Shown: positions 25,065 through 36,100 of the stretch, one piece after another
How the letters are laid out: each line of letters begins with the position of its first letter
Numbering within the stretch: the stretch's first letter is position 1
Source: Erinaceus europaeus
Taxonomy: Eukaryota > Chordata > Mammalia > Eulipotyphla > Erinaceidae
Direction of reading: 5' to 3'
Length of the DNA stretch: 64,000 bases
Assembly: GCF_950295315.1 (NCBI RefSeq)
Contig: NC_080171.1
Span: 96,214,752 to 96,278,751 of the forward strand
Made by a program: the position numbers and the translations under genes
Notes under the pieces: model-generated
What the model was told of the DNA's origin: nothing
The model's input: the letters and a program-made list of their open reading frames with translations, nothing else
Database searches by the model: none

Positions 25065-25183
25065 CCCGTGCCCTGGTGAGGCTGGCATGCAGGATGGCAG
25101 GACAGCCCAGCCACATGCCCCATGGAGGGAGCCCAAACAGCGTATGCCACACCCCAGGGCCCACACACTCTCCCGACCCACAG
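25065..25183 (+). CDS. NEK6: NEK6 first coding exon (5' UTR 25065-25093, codons 1-30)
   Basis: A strong pyrimidine tract and TTTTGCAG precede the exon at 25063-25064, and CAG|GTAAGC ends it. The ATG at 25094 sits in an AGGATGG context (G at +4, A at -3) and begins [12 protein letters not shown], matching the NEK6 N-terminus. The exon codes for the unstructured NEK6-specific tail up to Q30 and ends in phase 0. An acceptor before the ATG means that the promoter and at least one non-coding exon lie further 5'. Confidence 0.97.
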
Positions 25184-28100
25184 GTAAGCCCTTTCCTCAG
25201 ACTGTACTTGGATGAAGATGCTCTGAGGGACACAGGGCACCAGGGCTCCCTCATCCCAGCTCCCGCCCACCAGCCAAAGCCCCCACCCAGAGCATTTTCT
25301 GATGTGCTTCCAGTGAAAGGATCTCACTGCCTAACCTATCTTTCCCTCAGCAAGGCCCAGAGTGACTTCCTTGGTGACCCTATCTGGGATGCCAGGCCCT
25401 GGTCCTGTCCCCATAGTGGAGCAGCTTTATCTCCCAAGGATCAGTGCTGGCCAGAAGTGTTTTAGGGGGAGCTGCAGACGCCCCAGCAGAGAATGAGGTG
25501 GCTTTGGAGCCAGGAAGTGCTTTCTTACTCCACACCTCCCTTTATGTGTTCTGCTCTCTTCAGCCGCTGCCTGCACCCGCCCCCAGGCCTTTGCATGTGC
25601 TGTCCCCTTGTCTTAGAGGCTCCCCTTCAGCTCCCCCAAACTGCAGTCTAAATTCAGGTACTTTCAGGACCTTCCCGCCTGGCCCTCATGCCCACTATGT
25701 GCTGCTTCTCACCTGAGCACAAACACCACTCCCGGCTGCAGTCATCTCCACTGCAGGGCTGTCCTGGGTCTGCCTCACTTCCTACATAGGGGAAGCATGT
25801 CAAGGGGTACAGCTGTGCCAGTGGCCCTGCACCCGGCCAGGCCCAAAGACCTTTCAATGCTGCTGAGCTCACATGAGGTGCCCCCGCCCCCAACCCACCC
25901 TGAACATGACTAAGTGTGATACCATCCACTCTAGGGGACACACAGCTTCAGAAGAGGGGACAATAAGAAAAAGGACAGAAGGACCAGAAAAATACCTCAC
26001 TGGGATAGTACTCTGCTTTGCCATGTGCAACCCAGGCTCAAACCTGACCCCAGCTACACGGAAGGAAACTTCAGTGTTATGGTCTCTTTCATTCTGCCTC
26101 TCTGACTCTATCTTAATAAAGAGAGCGGGGGTGGGGGGAGAGAGAAGAAAAGAGAAAAGAAGGAAGGCCTTGTTAAGCTCAAGGACCTACACAAAGATCC
26201 AGGTTTGAGCCCCCCACTCCTCACCTGTAGGGGGGCCTCTTCACAAGTGGCAAAGCAGGTCTGCCGGTGTCTGTCTTTCTCTCTCCCTCTCTGTCTCCCC
26301 CTCTCCTCTCAATTTCTCTCTGTCCTATCTAATAAAAATGGAAAAATGTCTGCCAGGAGCAGTGGATTCGTAGTGCCGGCACCAAGTCCCAGCAATAACC
26401 CTGGAGGCAAAAAAAAAAGGGAGGGAGGGACGGAGGGAAGGAGGAAGGAAGGAAGGAAGGAAGGAAGGAAGGAAGGAAGGAAGGAAGGAAGGAAGGAAGG
26501 AAGGAGATTGAAGAAACTTAAGGTTTATGGAGCCCCAGCAAAGCATCTGTTCCAGACTCAGAGGCCAGAGATGCTTCCTCACAAAAGCCAGAGGACTGAC
26601 ACCCAAACACAGGGTCCTCCAGACAGCCTCACATGATGTGACAGGTTTGGCTTTTGTTCAAGGGCTGTGAGACCTATATCAGGGGAGATTGGTAAACAAT
26701 CATCTTCCTCAGCTGTGGCAGGCTGATCACCGCTTCTAACAGATTAGTTCCTGTTGGAGGACTCAGGGTGGACTAGTGTTTAGGCTGTAGCAGCAGGGCT
26801 TCCTACGCTATTCAGAGGTGCCTGGCCAGCAGGGATAGGTGAATGTGAGAGCTTCTAACCTATGCACTCTTTTTTTTTTTACATAATTAATTATCTTTAT
26901 TTATTTATTGGATAGAGACAGCCAGAAACTGAGAGGAAGGGGGTGATAGAGAGGAAGAGAGGCAGAGAGACACCTGCAGCCCTACTTCACCACTCATGAA
27001 GCCTTCCTCCTGCAGGTGGGGACTGGGGACTTGAACCCGGGTCCTTGAGCATTGCAATCTGTGCACTCAACCAGGTGTGACACCACCCGGCCCCTGTGAG
27101 AGCCTACTATACTTGAGCTGTCAGCAAATTCAGCTGTCTGGTGTGGGGCTGCACCAGCCCAGGGGAGGGTTGCCAACCCAGATCCGTACAGGAAGCACAA
27201 CTATGTATATGTGTGTGTTCACATGCATACCAGAGTCACACATGCACGGAATCCAAAGACAGCAATGCTGTTCCTACTCTCCATTCCTATAACCAACTGA
27301 GACACACAGGGACCCATTTCCTAGGTGGAATTTGAGGCCACAAATCCCAGAAAACAGGGAAGCCTATGGACAATGCTGGTCAGAGTCCACAAGGACATCT
27401 TGATGATGGCTGGGGGCAGGGGGCCTCCTGGAGTAATGTAGCAATTTGTCATATTAAGTCATTCACTAACAATTGAGTCCCCCTTGATTAATCTCCCAGA
27501 ATTAGCCAGTTGCATTTCAAGCAATTAGGGTTAATTACAGCCTCATTTGGCAGAGGAAAGAGCCCCCGTAATTACTTCATGAACAAGGCAAGGAGGTGGT
27601 GGGCTGTGGCAGCAATGTCCTCGGCGTCTTGTCGCACATGTTGGAGTGGGTAATGACATAGTTAAGTGTAATTAGATACGATTACTCAGCATTGGGCAAT
27701 GGCTGTCGGAGAGGATGGCCCGGGTGGCCAGCATCTGGCCAGGTTTGCAGAACTAGCACGATTAGCGCTATGACTGCTGGGGCGTAGTAGCAGGCCCTTC
27801 CTGCTCTCTTAGGAAGCAGTGGTATTTAAACACCACCCAGGGAGTCACCACAGGTCAAATCTTGACCATTTCAAGACACAGAGACACCTCAACATGAAGT
27901 CAGGTTCATTTTCCTTTACAGTAGGAGGCACCCCTCTTTCCTGGAAAATTTCCTTAGGAACAGAGAGAATCCTGAGCTCTGGACTAGGCTGGCTTCAGTT
28001 CCCAGTTCCATCTCTCACCAGCCATGTGATGCTGGGTAAATAAAGGACCTCTCTGAGCCTCAGTTTCCTCAGCTGTAAAATGGGGTTGTGGAGACTACGT

Positions 28101-31100
28101 GAGATGGTGTGAACACCCAAACATGGCATCCAACATTGTGGACACTAAAGATATGGTATATAGGGCTGTGGAGATAGTGAAATAGTTATGCAAAGGACAT
28201 TCATGCCTGAGGCTTTGAGGTCACAGGTTCAAACCTCAGCACCACCATCAGCCAGAGCTGAGTAATGCTCTGGTGATATATATATATTTTTTTTAAGTTT
28301 TTTTTATTATTTATTTATTCCCTTTTGCTTCCCTTGTTGTTGTTTTTTTGTTGTTGTAGTTATTATTGTTGTCATTGTTGTTGGATAGAAGAGAGAGAAA
28401 TGAAGAGAGAGGAGGGGAAGACAGGGGGAGAGAAAGAGAGACACCTGCAGACCTACTTTACTGCTTGTGAAGCGACTCGCCTGCAAGTGGGGACCCGGGA
28501 GCTCAAACCAGGATCCTTATACCTGTCCTTGTGCTTTGTACCACGTGCGCTTAACCCACTGCGCTACTACCCAACTCCCAATAAAATATTTTTTAAAGAT
28601 ATGGTGTATCATTGATCTTACACTTAAATCTTAAACTTAATTTAATTTTTTTATAAGAGCATTGCTCAGTTCTGGCTTATGGTAGTGCCTGAAACTAGAC
28701 TGAACTGGAGACCTCTGAAACTCAGGCATGGAAGTCTTTTGCATAGCAACAATGCTATCTCCCTGGCCTCTCATTTTAGTTTTCACAGCTAAAGTATCCA
28801 GAGCTGGATATATCCCCAGTGTAAAAAGAAAAGCTTAGAAAACACTGGAATTATATTTGGGTTTTGTTTTGTTTTGTTTTTGCTAGCCTTCTCTGCCCAG
28901 GGTTAGTGATTTATCATTTTAAGGAGTTTTCTAGTTTGGAGAACTATTGACACATGAAGACATGTCAACTGAACCCAGCAGTCACATATGTGAGATTCCT
29001 ATGCACTTGAGAAATGTTATTGAGGTTTCTTCCTCCTCCTTGTCCTCTGTCTTTTTTTTTCTTTTAGCATTGCAGGGGCCTCATCTATATGCCACCACTC
29101 CAAACTGAGCTGTTCATTAGATAGAGACAGAGAGGGAGAGATACCACAGCGCCAGAGTTTCCCCATTGCTGTTGTAACACTTCTCAGGTGATGGGCCAGG
29201 ACTCAAGCCTGGGCCGTGCACAGCAAGGCAGGTGCCTTAGTGGTGTGCTATTTCTCTGGCCCCTTTATTAAGATTCCTAATGAATAAATGGACAGAACTG
29301 AGAGGAGACAAAAGAACAAATTGTTCTTTCTTTGTGATTTTGTCGATTTGCCATAAGAGCATTTTCATAGGGAATGAAGGTTCAGCGAATCTACCAAAAC
29401 CACGTGTATTCCCAAAGAGGAGAAAGGTGTTCTTGCCTGAGAAAGCACTAGCTAATGTGTCTTCCATCTGGAAAGTTTTTTGCAGACATACTTGGGACGT
29501 GCCAACTTCAGTTATATTCGGCACTATTCCGAGAGAGGAATGTGCTTGACTTTGCAGGGGGGCCAAGGGCAGCTGTTGGTTAGTCTGCATTGCACAGGCA
29601 AAATCTTTATGACTGTTGCTTTACACCAAAGCAATGCTGACGGTTAGATAAGGTTTCATGACCAAATATTAACGATCATTAAAATTCAGGAAGAGTTTGC
29701 TACATGTTATAAATTCAGCAGTATTTGTCTCATTTCTACCATGAGTCTGCTGAAGAGCCCTACAGGTAGCAAAGACCAGTGTGAGGAAGGAGGTCCCTCC
29801 ATGTAGAGATGGACAGATGCTGAGGGAGCCCAGAGAATGGATGGCTGGTTCTGCCCAGAGCTACAGAGGTTGGACAGGAGAACTCTTAAAACACAACTGT
29901 CTTGTGGACTGACTAGGGTCAGGCGTTTGAAGGAGGACAGAGAAAGGAGAATGTCCCAGGGAGAAGAAGGTGCAAAGCACATGCTAGGTAACCGGTGCAG
30001 GACCAGTTGACTCAGATAAGTGGTTAGGAACTGTGCTTAGATCAAGTAGGATGACTAGAACTGATGGAAGGCCTGGAAACCATGCTGTGTCATCTGGAAA
30101 TGAATCTGCAGCACATGGGAAGCCCATTCTAGGAAGCCATTAAGATGACATAGAAGTTTGAATTGTAGAAAACTCACAGGTAACTGGGTCTCAGGCACGA
30201 GTAAGGGGAAATAAGAGATGAGACCATTGTGCTCACCAATGGGAGGTGGTGATTTGACCTGAAACTGCCCACACACTGGGAGGGAGGATTCCAGAGACTC
30301 GGGGACAGTGGGGGTGGGATGCGAATTGCACTTGGTAACTGAAGGGGTGAGTGTAGTCAATGACACAGCCAGCCTTTTTTGGCTGATTCTATGCTTCCCA
30401 CCCTTCAGCGTTTTTTTTGTTTGTTTGTTTGTTTAGAGTTTAGAATAATTTTTATTTTTATTAGTGATTTATAAATTTACAAAAAACAGAGAAATATCAT
30501 TCCACACCATTCCCACCACTAGAGTTCTGTGTTCCCATTCTCTCCATTGGAAACTGCAGTAATTCTCCCAAGGTGACAAATATGGGTTGATAATGATTTC
30601 TATAGCCATATATCTATCCCCCCCCTTTTTTAAATTTCTTTATGGGGGAATTAATATTTTACATTCAACAGTAAATACAATAGTTTGTACATGCATAATA
30701 TTTCCCAGTTTTCCATATAACAATACAACCCCCACTAGTTCCTTTGTCATCCTTTTTGGACCTGTATTCTCCCCACCCACCCACCCCAGAGTCTTTTATT
30801 TTAGTGCAGTACGCCAATTCCAGTTCAGGTTCTACTTGTGTTTTCTCTTCTGATCTTGTTTTTCAACTTCTGCCTACCCTTCAGGTCTTTGCTTGCCAAT
30901 TGTTGGAGCTGGTTCCAGATCCTCGAAATGTATGTTTCAACTCAGCTTTCTCTACTTTGGGTTAATGAAGGCTTTCCTTCAGGAAGCCATTCCATTTGAG
31001 ATGATTTAAGTTTTGTTGTTATCTTACGCTTATGCTTCAAGCATTTCACATGCTTTCCTTATGAACTGGTGGCCCACCAAAGTCAACTTCAAAGTTGAGA

Positions 31101-33037
31101 CAGTTGTGGTGGCCTCGCAGTGCCTGGCACTTACCTGGCTTAGTCCTCCCACCAGCTCAGAGAAGTAGCCTTCTTCAGGATTCAGTGGTATAGGGAAGGA
31201 AAGTGAAATACAAAACAGGGGCCAAGCCCTCTGGCCTCACAGAGCACTTTCTTGTCTCTTGGCTTGCAAAGACTGGCTTTTGATGTGAAATTAGCTTGAT
31301 TATGAGCAGCTGAGTAAGGTTAGCCCCACGAAGAGTCTGACAGTATGGACTCTTTGTAAATCCTGCCCTCCTTTCGTGCAACACAGATTTAAAACACGGT
31401 GCTGTGTACACATATACTGACTCCATTAGAACTTCCCTCCACACAGTGTCAGATGTCTTTAAAGGTGAAATTCGTTTACGGGAAATGTCATTCTGATGAA
31501 GTGTGCTATTTGAAATCATAGGAACCATTGCCTTAAAATTAATGATGCATTGCAAATATCAGGGGAAAAAAAGACCCATCTAGTATAAAGATGATTAAAA
31601 TTCAGGTCAGAAGTCTGACTTAGTCAGGCTAAATTTTTTAATGAGATTTCAGAAAATTAATTGGGCGAATGCATTTTTAGTCCTTTAACATGTAATTTTT
31701 ATGTTCCCATTTTTAAAAAAGGATTTGTCGATGGCTGAGGCTTATTGTAGTTCAAACATTTAAAACTCAAATTAGTGAAGGATTTGGGATTGTGTATTTG
31801 TGGCCTAATCTGATCTGACTTGGAGGGGAAAAGCTGGTTTTCTATGAGCTTCCTGGGATGGGGTATCCTGGGGTGGTCCAAGATCCCCACCCCCTAGTCC
31901 AGCCTTGGTCCAAAATGGTTGATGGTGTTTCTTAGGAGGTAAAATTGGGGATAGAGGTGACTTGAGTCATCTCTTTGGCTCTTGGTCCTACCAAATTCCT
32001 CCTGTTAACTAGGGAACTGCCTCCAGAAATTGACCCCTTCTTCCTTTTCTGAGAATGTAGGCCTCTCCCCTCAGGCTTGTGGTAGTTGGTGCAGCAGTGT
32101 GGGTGAGAGTCCCTGCCATCCCATCTCCTCTACCTGTGTGGAGAACTAAAGGATTCCATGCCCCAGGGTTGGGGTGTTGGTGAGGCAGCCTCATCCCTTT
32201 GAGTGGCCTACAGCTCACAGCTCAGCCCTAGAAAAAAGAGCAAGGTGAGCCCATTAGCAGTCTTGCTCAATTCCATGGCAGAGTCCTGAATGACGGGACA
32301 GAGAACAAAGAAGTCAGAAGGTGACTGGGGCACATCAACCTCATTGCTTCACTGTAGCCAAGTAACTTTGACTAAATGACCTCTCTAAGCCTCCTTTTGC
32401 TCATCTGTTAAATAGGTCCACAGAGACAAGTGTATTGGTATGAAAGCCCTGCATGACATCCAACATCATGAGTGTGAGAGGGAATATTGTGAAACTGAAT
32501 GCACAGGCAAAAAGCTCAGAGCTGACAACACCCCCAGTGTGGAGCCTCAGTGGAGTGGGGACCATCAGGATGTTTACAAGAACTCCCTGAGCTTATTCTC
32601 TGAGCCAGACAAACCTTCACCAAGCCAGACCCAGTCTGTTATCCCCACCCTACAGACACACCCCTGCACCACCAATAATTTAACACGTGGCCTAGGGGCT
32701 GACACAATGGACAAAGCAGTAGACTCTCAACTTCGAGGTCCCAATTTTGATCTCCAGCATTGCATGTGCTAGAGTGATGCTCTGTTTCTTTCTCTCTCTT
32801 ATAAATAAATAGATATCAAAATAATAATAATGAAGATGGGGAGATAGCATAACAGTTGTACAAAGAACCTCCCATGTCTGAGACTCCAAAGTCCTAGGTT
32901 CAATCTTCTGCACCACCATAAGCCACAGCTGAGCAGTGCTTTGGAAAAATAAATAGATACAACAAACACAACATTCACTGTGCACCAAACCCAGTACTGG
33001 TTGCTTTTACCCATTAACTTCTTTACTGTTTTTCCCC

Positions 33038-33101
<64 letters not shown>

Positions 33102-36100
33102 CCCCGACACCCTCTGGAGGGTGTTCTGTGATTATCATCTCAGTTGCACAGACAGGAAACTATAGCCCAAGGCCCATGACCAGGAAGTCACAGACCTGGG
33201 ATTAGAACCCAAACTTCCAAACCCCAATTCTAATCTCCACTGTGGGCAGCAGAGCAGTGGCCACCTCTCTGCCTGCCTGGATGGACCCCAGAGTAATGTT
33301 CCTGTTCCCCAGCTCCAGCACAGAGCCCAGCCAGTTTCCAGAACAGCCAGCAGGGTGGTAGGTATACTGAGCCCCTTTAGTGCATGGCATTCTGGAGCCG
33401 TCTTGTGTGTACCCAGCAGCAGAGCTGGAGGCCCTTTGCCCAGGGTCATCTCCTGCAAGCCTCAGAGAAAGCCTGAGATGCAGCTGTCCAGGGGCTGATC
33501 CAGGAAGCAGGAAGATTTTAGTGAGAGCAGCTGAGAAGAGGCTGGTGTGTGGGGCAAGAGATTTATTCCCTTGTTCCTTTTTCACTCTGATTTCCTGTTT
33601 TGAGTCAAGGTCAGGACTCTGCTGGCTCTGGGCAGCTACACCCAGGGGCTTTGTGCCCTGTGGTGCCCCCCACATGAACAGAGGCCACCTGGGGACAAGG
33701 CAGTGGTGGCCCCAGATTCTGCCAGGTCTATGCTCTGTCACCCTCCTCCCTACCCCCCAGGAGCTCCTGCTTCTAATTAGGTCGAATGGGCTGTGACAGG
33801 AAATGTAAATCTGGGTCATTGCATATGCAGATGTGCGGCTGGAATCTGCTGGGATGTCACCCACGTCTTCTGGGACGTTCCTTGTGCTTGTGGGGCTGCA
33901 CAGCCTGGCCTCCAGGGCACATCCCTGGGGTGAGCAGAGGGTGCGGGACACCAGCCTTCCTCTTTCTTGTCACTGGTGCAGCTCAGTGTCCTAGAACAAG
34001 GACCACCACCCACCCAGATCGTGTCCTCCAAACCCTTCATTGCGGGGCAGGGGCAGGGTGGGGACTGAGTCCCAGAGAGGGACGACAGAACCCTGCCCCT
34101 TACTTCTGTAGCACAGCTGACTCTGAATCGACAGGGAGGTCAAGTCCCAGCTCCCTTCTTAAGGGCTAGGTGACTATGCCTCCGTGTCCTTACTGCTACA
34201 AATGGGGTAGTAAGCCTTGCTTTACAAGGCCGGTAAGAAACTATGAGCAGCATGAGACATGTCTTAGTGGCTGGGACAGTATCTGGTGCAGAGCAGGAGC
34301 CCCGTACTCAACATGTGATTCCTCTAAGTGATGGGAAATCTGCCTCTTTCCAGAGGTCTAAGATTCTGGCTGAACACACAGCAGTGATAGTAGCCAGCTC
34401 ACAAAACCACTAGTTTCTACAACTTTCCTTCACAGGATTGGACAAATGTGCCTGACAATCAGATTCTCAGTGAGGGCAGATGGAGCAGATGAAATCAGGG
34501 GGTTCACTTTCGTTTATGAAATTTTTATTGGTAATTTAATAAAGATTATGATAACAAGGTTACAGTCCCCTACAGTTCCCACCACCAGAGTTTTGTGTTC
34601 CACCCCCTCCATTGGATCACTTTCATTTTTCCTTGACCCTAAGTCTCACATATGATGATTCCTCTGCTCTCAGACTTTTTCACACCTTTTATTTCAGAGA
34701 GGGGAGAGAGGAGAAAGCGTATTGCGAGGGTCTCTCTCCTGTCTCCCTGGCATGAGTTCACATTTAAAGACACAGGCAGGTGTCTTTTCTTAGGTGTCTG
34801 AGAGAAGTAGAGTGAGTCAGCAGAAGGTATGGGCCTGGTTGGTCAGGGTCTTCAAGGGAAATCAGGGGAGAAATCTGGGTTGGGAGGCCAGCAGCACACA
34901 CAAGTAGGGAATCCTGAATCCCAGTCGCAGGTTCAAATGTTAGTTCTTCCACTCCTGCCTGCTGACACATCACTGCCTCAGTTTCCTGAAATGAGCATGG
35001 TGGTGGTGCACAGGTGGGTGCATCCCTGCTACCAAAGAGCTTAGGCAAGGGGCCAGGCAGTGGTGCTCTGGTTAAGCGCACATAATACTCAGTGCAAGGA
35101 TCCACACAAAGATCTGGGTTTGAGCCCCCACTCCCCATCTACAATGGGGAAGTTTCACAAGTGGTAAAGCAGGTCGACAGGTGTCTCTCTCTCTCCCTTG
35201 CTGTTTCTCCCTCTTCTCTTAATTTCTCTCTGTCTTATCCAATAAAATGGAGGGGGGGGGGGAATGGAAAAAAAAATGGCCTCCAGGAACAATGGATTCA
35301 TAGTACTGGCACTGAGCCCCACCGATAACCCGGGAGGCAAGGGAAGGGAAGGGAAGGGAAGGGAAGGGAAGGGAAGGGAAGGGAAGGGAAGGGAAGGGAA
35401 GGGAAGGGAAGGGAAGGGAAGGGAAGAGCTTAGGTGACAGTCATTGGCATATGCTGGAGAAAGTCATGGTCCTCCTTCTTCAGTGGACCATCTGCTCAGG
35501 TCCCCAAGGTCAGAGCATCTTCACATTTCCATGGGGAGGTACTCACAAAGCAGCCTAGGGAGGTGACTCAGTAAGCAGAGTTCCTGCTCTGTGTGTATGT
35601 ATGGCCCCAGGTTTGACAGTACTGAGAGGAAGTCACAACATGGATTTTTCCACTGCAGAGCAGGGTTCTTTGAGGGTTCATAGGGGTGTGGAGAGCATCC
35701 AGGGACAGAGGCGATGAGTGGGGTTTGCAATCTTAATCCCTTATTCACCTCAAGGAGATGCTGTTAGGGTCCTGGCGGGGGGAGCAGTCCTCTTCCTGCC
35801 TGGCTGACCACTGATGCCTTCTGCCCCTCCCTCCAGAGGCACCTGAACACCCTGTCGTTTCGCTGCTCTCTGGCTGACTTCCAGATCGAAAAGAAGATAG
35901 GCCGAGGGCAGTTCAGCGAGGTGTACAAAGCCACCTGCCTGCTGGACAGAAAGACGGTGGCTCTGAAGAAGGTGCAGGTGAGCCACTGCCACCATATGGG
36001 GTCATAGCTGCATCGCAGGGGTCACTCCTCGTCTAAAGATTAAGGTTGGACCAGGCCCTCCTCTCTTCACCTCTTCTATAAACAGGGGGCATCAGTGCCC

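Larger units (their letters stand above)
25184..35836 (+). other. NEK6: NEK6 intron between coding exons 1 and 2 (10.7 kb)
   Basis: Bounded by GTAAGC and CCTCCAG. It holds the SINEs, MIRs and LINE-like pieces listed, plus the densest group of candidate conserved elements in the window (27.4-33.9 kb). Confidence 0.9.

Noticed and set aside
32440..32772. 110-codon frame starting [11 protein letters not shown], checked as a processed pseudogene
   Set aside because: I recognise no parent protein, and its 3' part runs into a SINE.
33202..33951. Open frame of 249 codons on the - strand
   Set aside because: No family signature, and it spans intronic sequence of NEK6 next to a CA repeat; no evidence of an antisense gene.
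35837..35838. Alternative acceptor 2 nt inside exon 2
   Set aside because: It would shift the frame; the upstream AG gives the known NEK6 sequence.
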